A stretch of 64,000 nt of DNA from Daphnia carinata. Its lineage: Eukaryota; Arthropoda; Branchiopoda; Diplostraca; Daphniidae. The stretch covers positions 5,347,803 to 5,411,802 of the forward strand of contig NC_081332.1 of the NCBI RefSeq assembly GCF_022539665.2. The letters run 5' to 3'. Below the pieces are notes generated by a model that was given only the letters and a program-made list of their open reading frames with translations, was not told the DNA's origin and did no database searches. A program made the translations under genes and the position numbers. Below are positions 36,947 to 47,997 of this stretch, one piece after another. Positions within the stretch are counted from its first letter, which is position 1, and every line of letters starts with the position of its first letter.

Positions 36947-39893
36947 ATGAGCTCAACTTGTAGTGTTCCAGCAACAGCGAACCGCGCATTACAACCTCAT
37001 TCAACTGGAATTCCAGCATCAGACAACCGCGCTACGAAACAAACCAACACCCACTCCATTGAAAACGGCGGCATCAGCTACGAAGGCCGTTTAAGTTTAC
37101 TCGATTCGGCCGTTGCGCTCAACCCATCCGCAATGGAATTTGATCAGGCCGTCGTGTTGCGCCGGATCAAAGCCGAGTGCGACATGCTCGATTTTCAATC
37201 CATCCACCATCACAACCACAAAGACAATTTCATGGGCGTCGACGTAACGGCCCTGCCCCTCTACTCAGACGGATTCAGTCCGAACCATCCGGCAAACGGA
37301 TCCACTGCCGGAGGATTCCCATCCGTCGATGGAATTCAAACCGAACCACAAGCCGCGGACGGTAGCGCTATCAAAACCCCCGAATTTCCATCCACACCCG
37401 TTCGGCAGCCATCGACAGCCAATGGAATGATGACCGACCCTTCCGGAAGCAACACGAGACATCAAAACGATTCCGGCATTTCTCCCGGATCGACCGGAGC
37501 AGCCGGATCGACAAATTCAAGCAACGACGACACGAAAAAACGAAACGGAAATTCAGAGAGTTGCGGAGAAGATCCGACAGCCGGAAGCGCTGCTTCCGGA
37601 TCGCCCTACAGCGACCATTATTCAGGAGATGAGCGTCGCATGCTGCTGACCCCGACGGAAGAAGACGACGATGACATGATGGAAGACGGAGCCGATGATG
37701 ATGACGACGATGAGCTACTCGATGAAGAGGGTAGCAGCCGTGGTGCAAGTTCCGACGTCGTCGGTGAGGCCCTCTCTCGTCTCGAACGCGCACTAATGAC
37801 CCAGACGGGCGGCAACGGAGTCATGGCGGATGGATCGTCCGTACCGGGTGGTTCCGTCTATCAATGCAACATGTGCTCCTACTCGGCCACATCGCGATTC
37901 CATTTCCAGGCTCATCTAAACAGCCACTTCGATGTCAAGTGCACCTATTGCGATTTCACGGCCCGTACGGAAGGAAAATTAAGAGCCCACATCCGAAACG
38001 CCCATTCCGATGTCGCAGGTAAATAAAGAAAACTCGCAAAAAATTCGGAAAATCAAAATGCTAATAACTCAAAATTTAAAAAAATTAAGGACTGGACGAC
38101 GAAATGGGGAATTCTCGAGTGCCCAGGGTAACGACCCAGGGGAAATTGAAAACGCACAAGTGCAAGCATCCGCAATGCGGATTCGTCGCCGTCACCAAAC
38201 TGGACTTCTGGGAGCACACGAGGACGCACATCAAAGCCGAGAAACTGCTGACCTGCCCGCACTGCCCGTTCGTCACCGAGTACAAACACCACCTGGAATA
38301 CCACACGCGCAATCATCTCAATTCCAAGCCGTTCAAGTGTCCCAAATGCAGCTATTCCTGCGTCAACAAATCCATGCTCAATTCTCACATGAAATCTCAC
38401 TCCAACGTCTATCAGGTAAAAAAAAAAAAAAAAATATTTTGAAAATTTAAAAAAATTACATCGATTACTAATTTTTTAAATGATATCGACAGTTCCGCTG
38501 CAAGGATTGCGCTTACGCCACAAAGTACCAGCACAGTCTGAAACTCCATTTGCGCAAGTACGGCCATACTTCGACATCGAAACTGAGCGACTTGGGCCCC
38601 ATGGATGGATGCGAAATGGAAGTGCGCAAACCTAAAGGCCGTCGCAGTGCAAAAAAGCCCCGCCAATCGAAAAACAGCCAGCGAAACGCAGACGCCATGA
38701 CACCAAACTCCGTCGCAACCTCCGTTCAAAGCAACGATCCATCCGGATTTCATTCAAACCCGTCCGTTACTGGAAGCTCACCTTCCATGGCCCTGCAGCA
38801 AGCATTTAATTTCCCCTTGTACCCCGGAACGCACCATCCGCTGTTAAACCAGCCCCAATCGGCCGCAAACGATCAGGAAAAGAAGATCCGCAATGCTTCG
38901 ACGGAAGAAATCAAATGCGGAATGTGCGATTTCTCTACGTCGAACAAAGATCACTTCTCACAGCACTTACTGGCCCACGCCGCCGCGGCCGACCAGCATC
39001 ACAGAGAGCTGGCCAATTTATTCGGAGTCATTCCGGCGGATGTGCTCAATTCCCCACCCAATCCGCCATCGAATCAAGTCCATCAGCAATCGGTGACTCC
39101 GCTCAAAGGCTCGTCCAGCACTCCCCAGCAGCATCAGATGAAGGATTATTTCAGCTGGATGCTGGCCAATCCGACTTTGCTCTTCAGCACGCCGACGGCG
39201 GCCGTCGTCCAGCACCAACAATTGACGGAACGTAAAAAATCGTCGGACACGAGCCGCACACCCACGCCGGAAGTACCCAGGCCCACCGCTACACCTCCAG
39301 CGACTATCGCGCCATCTAGTAGACCCAATCAGACACCGCTAGACCTGAGCCGCGAAAAAGATGAATTGCCTCCGGCATCCGGCGGAGTTGCAAATAAACA
39401 CAGACGCAAAGGACAAGCTTTCAAACTGGAACGTTCGGCCGCCGCTGCGGCGGCGGCGTCGTCGTCTCCGCGCCACATTGCGACGCAATCGCCATCTACC
39501 GCCATGTCGAGTCAACCGCGCGAATCGGCTGAAGAGGACGACGACATGGAAGAAGATGCGGAAGACGAAGAAGACGAGGACGAGGAATGCGAAAAATTAG
39601 AAGAAGCAGAAACGGAACAAGAGGGCAAAGCGGGCTCGCCATTGTGGCGTCCCTCATCGAACCGGAAAGAAATCCGCAAACAGCGCAACACCAAGTGTCT
39701 GCCGGGCGGAGGCGAGTGGGGAGGAGCCTATCAGTGCTCCTACTGCGACATCGCCTTCAAAGATGTCGTCATGTACACGATGCACATGGGCTATCACGGG
39801 TTCCAGGATCCGTTCACCTGCAACATGTGCGGCCAGTCGACTCACGACAAACTGGCCTTCTTCCTCCACATCGCCCGTTCGTCGCACAGCTAG
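36947..39893 (+). CDS. hb: Hunchback, C2H2 zinc-finger gap/temporal-identity factor, complete
   Basis: Hunchback is a nuclear transcription factor that patterns the arthropod trunk and times neuroblast fates. Coding exons are 36947-38018, 38090-38415 and 38493-39893, giving 932 residues; both joins keep frame. Two N-terminal C2H2 fingers lie at about 305-356. The diagnostic central four-finger block (about 380-492) includes [25 protein letters not shown] and [21 protein letters not shown]-like segments and [11 protein letters not shown] lone finger follows near 608 and the C-terminal pair at about 881-931. PLDLS at 748-752 is a CtBP-binding motif (PxDLS). Two acidic tracts ([11 protein letters not shown] and an E/D run near 810-845) flank low-complexity Ser/Pro/Ala regions. 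The start is the first ATG after the acceptor, with no upstream in-frame extension that looks coding. Confidence 0.97.
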
Positions 39894-40740
39894 AAAAAGC
39901 AAACGACACTAGCGACGCTGTTGGCGCACTGTCCATCCTTCTAAGTCATCCGCACGTTTCTTCAAGTGTATCATCCAAATTAGAGATAAAAACAGATCAA
40001 AAGGGAGTTAAAATCAAAATTGCGTGTAATTTTTCTTTTCGAATTGTAATTTAGTTTGAAATGCTTGTGCCACTTCATTAGCTGTAGTTAAATATCCGTC
40101 GCCCCTAGTCAGACGCGCCCTCTTTATTTCATAAATGTCTCTATTATTCAAGTGTCTCATTAAAAATCCATTTCAAAGTTCGAGGAGACGTGAATCTCCG
40201 AAGGAAAAAAAACATGGAAAAGTTAAAGAAAGAAAAACGGGTATAGAACGCGAATTGATTGTCAACAAGCGGAAGTTGAAACGAATCGGAAATGTAGCAC
40301 AAGAGTCAGCCTTGCGTTTTTAGCTTTATGTCACAAGAAAACACTTGAACGATGGCCATCAATTTGTTGATCACTAAACGTATCAGTGTTGTACTGTATA
40401 AACAAGACGAAAATATTTGTTGTGTGTGTGTTTAAAATGCGATTCTTGTTCTGTATTTCTTTCATCGTTTTTGTGAAGAAAAAAAAAGAATCCTATTTCA
40501 ATTTGCCGTTCTGAAAAATTGAATGTAATCCAAGTGAAAGGACTGGAAAAGAAAAACTGACGATACTCGTTGGATGATGGTTATATAGGACCAAGTTGAT
40601 AAATGACGTGTCTAAAGAGATTCTCCACCCCATTGTCCTTCCCTGTCATCTATGTACTCATCTTTCTTTGTCGTGTGTTGACAGCACGGCTTTTTTTTTT
40701 TTTGTCAAAATGAATCATAATTTCTCTATCCAATAAAAAA
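39894..40740 (+). other. Hunchback 3' UTR with poly(A) signal
   Basis: An AATAAA at 40732-40737 and another at about 40810-40815 are candidate ends. The 3' UTR contains GTTGTACTGTATAAA at 40388-40402, loosely similar to the GUUGU...UGUA layout of Nanos/Pumilio response elements, but without an exact Pumilio site. Confidence 0.5.
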
Positions 40741-40984
40741 AAACGTACAAAAATTTTTCACGCATTTCATTTTAACTTTGTTTTAAAAGCCTAACTTTAC
40801 AACATCAACAATAAAAGAATTTAACTGACTATCGGGAACCCTCAAAAATTCTTAATTTTAAAATAGAAAATTACGACGGATTACTCAACAACATAAAAAA
40901 TACGGCAATGAAAACTTCTTCGAATAAGGCAAACCAAAGTTAGAAAACTCGCCGAGGAACGGTGACGCACGACTAGATGCAAAC

Positions 40985-41160
40985 GCCATCTGATAGACAT
41001 GTTTACATCACTGGGAAAAAACCGCGAAAAAAAATCGAAACTGGAAGCAAGATTTGGAAGAAAGGTGGCGGTAAAGAAAAGCCATCTATTGGTGATATTA
41101 ACCATTACATCAGCGGGGAAAAAACATCGGGAAAAAAACCGGGAAAAAATCGTGGAGGAA
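40985..41160. repeat. Two diverged tandem copies of a GCCATCT...GGGAAAAAAC unit
   Basis: GCCATCT at 40985-40991 and again at 41081-41087 (96 bases apart) are each followed by TTACATCA and GGGAAAAAAC/GGGGAAAAAAC. The copies differ by small gaps and substitutions. The GCCATCT core resembles YY1/Pho or CTCF-type half sites; function unknown. Confidence 0.45.
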
Positions 41161-41532
41161 AGTATGAAGTGATCGAAAATCACATTACGCCAATAAAAAA
41201 AAACACGCAAATCTTCAACACATTGAATACGAACAAACGTTCTAAATGCAAATTCACATGCGCTACGTTTACGAAAAAACACGAATTTTGATTTGTCCTA
41301 CCTTTACATGGCGCCAAGAAGAAAAATGGCTCTCAACCACAAGCCCCTGCCATCAGTGTGTCAGCATACATCAGTCCCTGATGAATTTTAAAAAATCTTT
41401 TAAAATTCTATTTCCCTCTTAATTTAACAAAGAAATTAACAAGTGAAAAAGAAACTTACCGGTTACACTGCCCTCCTCTCACACGCAGGGAAGAATCGCC
41501 AGCACGTGGTTTGCTCTTGATCTCTGCCACAG

Positions 41533-41922
41533 TTTGTGAAAATGTTATTTCTACACTTAATGTTCACTTCAGTACACTCAACCCAATTGTCCTCAAATAG
41601 AACCAAATTCACCGTTGGAAGAATTTCAAATAAAGTAACGTCACCGAAATTGTTTCGCAAAAACCTAAATTACATTCCGACCTTACCCCACGAACACCAC
41701 GAGGCGAATGAGGTTGATGTCCTGTGCGTCATCAGCGAAGTCAATTACTCTGATCTGCAATCTGGCGGGAGGTCTGCAATTGTTTTACTTTTTTATCGAT
41801 TTAAAATTTTAAAAATACAATGTTACTTCGATAAAAATATGCATGTATTATTATTTTTTTTTTGTCTTTCTAGAGAACATGTAATTGCCATTTCTGTTGT
41901 TAAAATTATGGAAAGCAATTAG
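41533..41922 (+). other. Unassigned candidate two-exon fragment
   Basis: Not recognised. A possible acceptor at 41532 opens an exon to 41771, with a GGAG/GTCTGC donor. A strong acceptor TTTGTCTTTCTAG at 41873 leads to a second piece ending TAG at 41920-41922. The joined frame reads NEVDVLCVISEV...SGGREHVIAISVV, which loosely resembles an OB-fold strand pattern. The 102-base intron is a multiple of three and stays open if retained. A good - strand donor (GTAAGTTTC) at about 41459 points the other way. It may be a decayed gene piece or an unknown small gene. Confidence 0.25.
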
Positions 41923-42557
41923 TGAATCGAAAAAGCACCAGAGAAGAAGCTTCCTTAAATTGGGTGACAATCACCATTATTCTGACCGCGCTTTTGCATT
42001 GAGACGTTGCCTTCCTCACGACATAATTTCAATAATTATTTTACCCATAATTTCCAAACCAAATTTCACAACAGGTTTCTTTCGAGGAAAAATTCTTTAA
42101 TTCAATTTTTCTCGTTATTTTTTTAATTAAAAAAATCTTAATGGTACTTTTATCGCGAAATTACGTAAAGTAGTGCAACATCTGATAGCAAATGATCTAG
42201 TTTTCGAACAAACGAACGAAAAACAGTTGATGTTTAAGGCCAATCCATCCCATATTACTGGAATTGGCATTCAGGTAAAGCACCATCGTTATTTTACAAA
42301 TAGTTATCGATAGTGTCTAAAATTGGTTAATGAGTTTATCATGCCAACCAATGCCTTTCTGATCATTGTAGTGCAAAAAATGAAAGCTGATTCGCGTAGA
42401 AAGCTGATATTCTGAAAGTGTTCGTGATATAGACTTATAAATTTATTTAAACATAAAAAGGGCCTATTTTTGCCATTACATCATTAGATATGTAAGACTG
42501 TTTCCTAATCCATCTTGATCCTTCCATTTTCCATTCAGCATTCCACTACATAGTACC

Positions 42558-42969
42558 TCAGTAAGAGGGATATTTAGGTTGGGAATAGGGTTGATATACA
42601 GGATACGCAGGTTCGTACTCAGGTTTGTACGCAGGCTGAGAGTACGACGGTTTGTATGCTGGGCCCTGGTAGGCATACGTTGGCTCATGGTAAGCTGGTT
42701 TGTTGTATTCAGGATACGTAGGTTTGTAAGCCGGTACTGGGTAATTCGGCTTGTACGACGGGGTAGCGTGGTACTCCGGTTGATACGACGGCTTTGTTTG
42801 GTACTCCGGTTTGTATTCTGGATAAGGGGTGTATGTTGGTTGGTAATACGGTGCTTGACAGGAAACAACGGACAGGATAGCAGCAATGATAAAGATCTAA
42901 AAATAAAATTTTATATTAGTTTGTAACAATCTATGACAAACAATCAGTAAAGTAGAAACAGACCTTCAT
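42558..42969 (-). CDS. Secreted Tyr/Pro-rich YKPxY-repeat protein, copy 1
   Basis: Small secreted structural protein, probably cuticular or adhesive; no biochemical function can be assigned. The first coding exon is only ATG AAG (42969-42964) with donor GTCTGT. The second exon runs 42896-42558 (stop TGA), giving 114 residues. The signal peptide reads MKIFIIAAILSVVSC with cleavage expected after VSC/Q. The rest is built of Tyr, Pro, Lys and Glu in loose repeats such as PSYKPNYPVPAYKP and PAYKPEYEPAYP, with no cysteine after the signal. The short first exon is typical of arthropod cuticle genes. It is paralogous to the gene at 44165-44766, shares its layout and promoter, and has fewer repeats. 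The promoter has TATAAAA near 43038-43044 and a TCAGTT initiator at 43006-43011. Confidence 0.82.
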
Positions 42970-43005
42970 GTTGGTTGAGATGATGCTGTTGTTTTTGCTG
43001 ATTAC

Positions 43006-43046
43006 AACTGATGCTTTTTACAGAAAACATCACGGTGTTTTATACC
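43006..43046 (-). promoter_or_regulatory. TATA/Inr promoter of YKPxY gene copy 1
   Basis: On the - strand GGTATAAAAC (43046-43037) precedes the initiator TCAGTT (43011-43006). The initiator A at 43009 is 35 bases from the first T of the TATA box and 40 bases upstream of the ATG. The layout matches that of copy 2. Confidence 0.65.
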
Positions 43047-44164
43047 GATTCAGGCTGAATGGTCCTTCTCATACTGACATTTTTGTGTTAGACTTGCGTG
43101 TGAAAAAACAAAAAGAAAACACTGTGGTTTTTACCTCACGTTCGGCGGGTCTATCAGGGAAAACATGAGAACTGTTTTACTTTTCACTTGTGAAAAAGTA
43201 ATCACCGCCGAATCGATTTCTCCTTGAGGTGTTCCGCCATATATGCAAACTGTTGAAAAAAAAGCATTTCTTTGCCTAACAGTAGTTTCTATTATTTCTA
43301 GTCATCAATCCTCATTACGCTCGGATGCCCTACATCCTTTACCGTTTCAAATGAACTGCTCCATATCAGTATAATGATTATCTGTTTTTTTGTATAATTT
43401 TCGATCACCTTTTAAGAGCTTTTATCCTTTTATAGGCCTAATGGAATACAACCTGATACAAAATGGCGGCGTAGTACGACTGGCTACGTTTATCCCACGA
43501 TTTGTATTGCAGGGCGAAGATGGACAATTTGATTTCAAATGGTGTCGTTTTATGTGACAACCAGTGCCCAGAAAATAACTTGATTACTTATGCAGAAAGA
43601 AGGCAAGGTATTCACGAGTACTGAAAATCATAGTTCCCACAGATTCTTCTGGCTAATCTCCGTTAATTTCGAGGAACATAACTAACAGCAGAAGGTATGA
43701 GCGTCTTGATATTTGCCAGATTCAACATGTTTCAAAACAAAACAAAAAAAATAATAATCAGTGATTAACGGTTTTTTCTATAATTAAAAAAAAACTTATT
43801 TCCAGCAACAATAACAACAAATTTAATGCACAATTTCTATGTTGTTGGAAATGGCGATTTTGCAAGAATTATTGAAGGTAAAAAGTAAAAATATCTTTAC
43901 TGCCTTTTTGAATTTTTAAACCAACAACAACGGTAAAAGAATTGGAAACATTCACGACGAGAGCAATTATTGAACTAATCAAAATAATTTGTCAAATTGC
44001 ACAGTTTGGTGTACGAAACGACAAAGGTTTTAGAAGTAAACAACCGCCAAAAACCCAAAAATTTCCTTGTGATAAACTCTGTATTTGTTAAAACATAAAG
44101 AGAAAAGTTTTCAAGATAAATTCAAATGACACACAATTTGAAACATGCTGATTCAACACTGCAC
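43047..44164. other. Intergenic between the two YKPxY genes
   Basis: About 1.1 kb with no convincing open frame on either strand. It includes ATGGCGGCG at 43462-43470, immediately followed by a stop. The 3' UTR of copy 2 must extend into the right side of this stretch. Confidence 0.4.
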
Positions 44165-44766
44165 TCAATAATTGGGATACAAAGGATACTTTGCTGGAGC
44201 ATAGGGTTGGTATTCAGGATAAGTAGGTTTGTATTCTGGTTCGTTGTAGGATGGGGCCTGGTAGGAATATGTTGGCTCTTGGTATGCTGGTTTGTTGTAT
44301 TCAGAGTAAGCAGGTTTCTGTTCGGAGTAGGTAGGTTTGTAAGCTGGTTCTTTATAGTTTGGTTTGTATGCTGGAACTGAGTATTCAGGTTTGTAGGCAG
44401 GAGCTGAGTATTCGGGTTTGTAAGCAGGACCTGAATATTCAGGTTTGTAAGTAGGAGCTGAATACTCAGGTTTGTAAGCAGGAGCTGCATATTCAGACTT
44501 ATAAACAGAGGCCTGGTATTCCGGCTTGTAGGAGGGAGCTGGGTAATCCGGTTTATAATCAGGTGCTGAGTACTCAGGTTTATAGGCAGGAGCTTGATGC
44601 GCCGGTTTGTATTGCGGATAAGGTAAGTAGCTTGGTTGATGGTAAGGTGACTGGCAAGCGACCATGGCCATCAAAGCAGCGACAATAAAGATCTAGAAAA
44701 ATGATTCACTCAGGTTAGATTACCAGCAGTAAATGATAAGCAATAAATAAAAAAACAGACCTGCAT
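44165..44766 (-). CDS. Secreted Tyr/Pro-rich YKPxY-repeat protein, copy 2
   Basis: Paralogue of the gene at 42558-42969. The first coding exon is ATG CAG (44766-44761), donor GTCTGT; the second is 44692-44165 (stop TGA), giving 177 residues. The signal peptide is MQIFIVAALMAMVAC followed by QSPYHQPSY. The core is ten near-perfect nine-residue units of the form Y-K-P-E-Y-S-A-P-A, encoded by 27-base tandem repeats at roughly 44330-44600. A Tyr/Pro/Glu-rich tail ends YPNY. The pattern suggests an extracellular structural protein whose tyrosines could be cross-linked, but that is inference. Expansion of the 27-base unit accounts for most of the length difference from copy 1. Confidence 0.85.
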
Positions 44767-44800
44767 TTTGCTCAGATGATGTTGTTGGACAGCTGAATGT

Positions 44801-44842
44801 AACTGATACCTTTTCGCTATCCAACAGGGTGTTTTTATACCC
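44801..44842 (-). promoter_or_regulatory. TATA/Inr promoter of YKPxY gene copy 2
   Basis: GGGTATAAAAACACC (- strand, 44842-44828) precedes the initiator TATCAGTTACA, with TCAGTT at 44806-44801. The initiator A is 35 bases from the first TATA T and 38 bases upstream of the ATG, the same layout as copy 1. Confidence 0.7.
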
Positions 44843-45533
44843 AGCAAAAGCCACAAAACATGGTTTTTATTTCGGTTTCGCAAAACCACTATCGCCAAAA
44901 TATAGTAACATGTTTTCTCCTTTATTTTTCGCCAAAGTCATCTACACAGTAGATTTTTTTTTTCTTGAGGTGTGCGGCCGACTACCTAGTGTTCTTGTTG
45001 GAGACATTCGTTAGTTGCAGATTTACCGTACGAAAACCAAGCCTGGTTTTCGCAAAATGCGCTACAATATGATCTGATAATTTTCATTTCCTGGCGCGCC
45101 AGTACATGACGTGTCTTTCGAGTTTCGTTTTGGCAATCGCCACTATGAATGAAATCGGGTTTGAAACCGGGTAATGGAACCAGATTGATATTTGAATGCC
45201 GAATTAAAACCAGGGCAGGTGGTGTGCACATAAATAAATGAACTACTACCCGCCGATGCTATGTAAAAAAAAAAAAAAAAGAAGACCTACCGAAACACAT
45301 AAAATATTTACTCACTCGACATGGGTCCGAGTCTAGCGACCTGGGCCAACCATTTCTTCCACAAAAGAAATCCATTTGGCAACCTGGCCGTATTCGTAGA
45401 TATTCTCTTTCCCTTACTGTCAGCTGCTGTCAGAAATGAAAACAAGAAAAAACAGTACTGATCGTGGCCGCTAAAGGGTTTTTGAACTATCATATACTGA
45501 AGACTTTGTTTTATTTCGTAAATTTTTAAGGAA
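44843..45533. other. Intergenic, with a candidate short - strand exon
   Basis: Mostly unassigned. A - strand frame at 45308-45493 could encode 61 residues and carries a possible acceptor (TTTCTGACAG) and donor (GTGAGTAAAT). It lies head-to-head with the ZAD gene. No family recognised. The ZAD gene promoter must also lie here; no TATA box was seen. Confidence 0.3.
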
Positions 45534-47997
45534 ATGTATATTCTGTTACATGAACAAACAACCGATTCAATTCCTATTTGCCGGCTGTGCGGTACACAGT
45601 GCATGGATATTTCCTACCTTGACATATTTGGAGATGCTGGGCAATTTATGGCTTTCGCTATCCAAAAGTATCTTGAAATTGAGGTCTCTGAAAAGGAGGC
45701 ATTCTCTAAAACTGTTTGCCATAATTGTAGTGGGAGGGTTGAAGAGTGGAATGTTTTTTACAACAAGTGTCACGAGGTACAGTCCCTGTTCAAAATCCCA
45801 CCTCTAACATTAGAGGAATCCACAAGTGTTCAAACAGGAGAAACACAAGCTATTTTTCAAAGTGAAAGTGTATCAAATCATCTTACAAAGTTGGTGGAAG
45901 AATTGGTGCAAGGTGGCCCTATGGGATCGGAAAAAATTTCGTCTGAGGCTGTTCTCGTAGAGGCAATGGATGCTACGGGAATAAAGGCAGAAGATGGTGC
46001 AGAATTAAATCAAGATGATGACGCAGATTCAACAGAAGCAGATGAAGATCCAGTATCTGATACAGAAGATGAGTTTGAAGAAGACTTGAATTCTGAAAGT
46101 GATGAACAGTCTGGTGATTCAGAAGCCAAACAAACACAAAAATCAAGACATAAGAAATTTGTGTTTGATATTCCATTCCTTGAAACAAAACTGGGAAGAA
46201 ATTTTACTCCTGTAGAAAAAATTAAGCTCCAGAAGCACATAAACAAAAGACAGAACACCTTAATATGTATATGATAAATTATAATCACATTGGAAATGGT
46301 AACTCAATATTTCAATCTTTGTTGTATGATAGACGAAATGCTGATTGGTGGTGGACCTGGGCAGTTATGGGAATGCCAAGTTTGCCAAAAATCTATCAAA
46401 GGACGGGCCTGTGAAGTGACAAAACATTACCTTGAGACCCATCAGGTACAGCCTATCTTCCCATGTCATGCGTGCGAATACACCAGTAGGACGGAGAAGA
46501 TGTACCAGGCACATCGCATGAGCCACCTTGTCGAATACCCGTGTGAGCACTGTGGCAAAATTTTCAGCCAGCACTCTAGACTCGTCTATCACATGAATTC
46601 ACATACCAACGAACGTGAGTTTGAGTGCGACATTTGTCAGAAAAAATTCAATACTGCTCAATACGTTAACACCCACAAACGCAAAGTTCACGGGGATCAG
46701 GAGAAGGTATTCGACTGCATCCACAATATCATGCCTGATCACTAAAAGAAAAAAGGAACTATTATTTTAGCTACTGAAGTATACCTGCGAATTGTGCGGT
46801 ATGCGTTTCAAGTACAAGAATCATCTGCAATACCACCAGAAGAGACATCCCACTGACGAGAATCCGTAAGGAATCACAAATCCTTTATCATCTGAATTTT
46901 TTAATCAACTATTTGTTTATTTATGTTACAGATTGCCTTACAGTTGCAAGTATTGTGAAGAGCACTTTATGACACGTGCCGAGCAACTGGCCCACAGCAA
47001 TACGGTTCACGCCGGCGAAGGGGATTTCGTCTGCCATTTGTGCGGCAAGAAGATGAAGACGATACTTTCACTGGAGAACCACGTTAAACTTCATAGTGGC
47101 CTCAAAGAATTCAAATGCGACTTATGTGACTCAGCCTTCGCCACCAATCACAGCCTCAAGTGCCACAAAAAGATACACGAGCGAGGGCCGGACAACAGTT
47201 CACAGCACGTCTGCCCCGTTTGCCAGAAACCAATGAGCAACAAAAGCTCCCTGAACCAGCATTTGAAAACGCATCAGAGCACGAAACCACACCAGTGCCA
47301 ACACTGTAGCGCCTCGTAATAATTCATTTTCTTTAGAAGTTCATGAAATCCTAAACTTTTCCTTCTTTTGTTGTTCAAGTTTCATTCACAAAAATCGATT
47401 AGAAATTCACATGCGGAAGCATACGGGTGAGTTCCCTCACACTTGTGCGGATTGTGGCAAAAGATTTCGCAGTACGAGCAGCATGAACAGCCATCGCCAG
47501 TACGTCCACAGCGAGCGCAAATTTGCCTGCGAAATTTGTCAGAAGGCCTTCAAGACATCCAGAGATCTGAAGGTAATGCTTTTTATAATTAGCGCTTAAA
47601 ACTTGACAGTCTTCATTCAATTGTGTTCGTCCCGAAAACACAACAGGTTCATTCGACACTGCACACCGGCGAGAAGCCCAATGTTTGCGGCATATGTAAC
47701 AAGGCATTTCGGGTGCGTGCCAATTACTTCAAACACCGGAAAATTCATATGCGGGCTGCCAATTCCAATCGAAATGAAGTTCAGACAGAGACAGCTGGTG
47801 AAGCTGCACCTGAAGAGCAGGAGCAAGAAGAAGAAGAGGACGAGGAAGATGAAAGAACAGTCCAAAGTGAAATGGAAAATGGGGCCGGCTTACCGATAGA
47901 AGAAACCGTGGTCCATCATAATCTTGTCCCGGCCGTGTCCGCTACAACGGCCGGGGATTTCTTCCAGTTCGCCAACGAACAACAATGGATCACTTAG
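45534..47997 (+). CDS. ZAD-domain C2H2 zinc-finger protein (13 fingers), complete
   Basis: An arthropod-type nuclear DNA-binding protein. Exons are 45534-46266, 46333-46706, 46780-46865, 46932-47315, 47380-47572 and 47647-47997, giving 706 residues; frame is kept throughout. The N-terminal ZAD zinc-coordinating dimerisation module has CRLCG near residue 16 and CHNC/CHEV about 50-70 residues later. A long acidic Ser/Glu/Asp linker follows. About thirteen C2H2 fingers come next, from CQVCQKSI (atypical, divergent His spacing) through CGICNKAF. An acidic Glu-rich tail (EQEQEEEEDEED) closes the protein. Two introns cut inside fingers (at CSAS/FIH and at SRDLK/VHST). The third exon could instead start at 46771 after TTATTTTAG, adding three residues (LLK) in frame. 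The target DNA and biological role are not deducible. Confidence 0.9.

Noticed and set aside
42476-42886. 136-codon - strand frame rich in Arg/Thr/Asn
   Set aside because: Shadow of the YKPxY repeat gene copy 1 in a different frame; the true frame has a signal peptide and splice structure. The same applies to 44122-44490 for copy 2.
44986-45231. 81-codon - strand frame
   Set aside because: No family, no clear splice signals linking it to the frame at 45308-45493, and it crowds the promoter of YKPxY copy 2.
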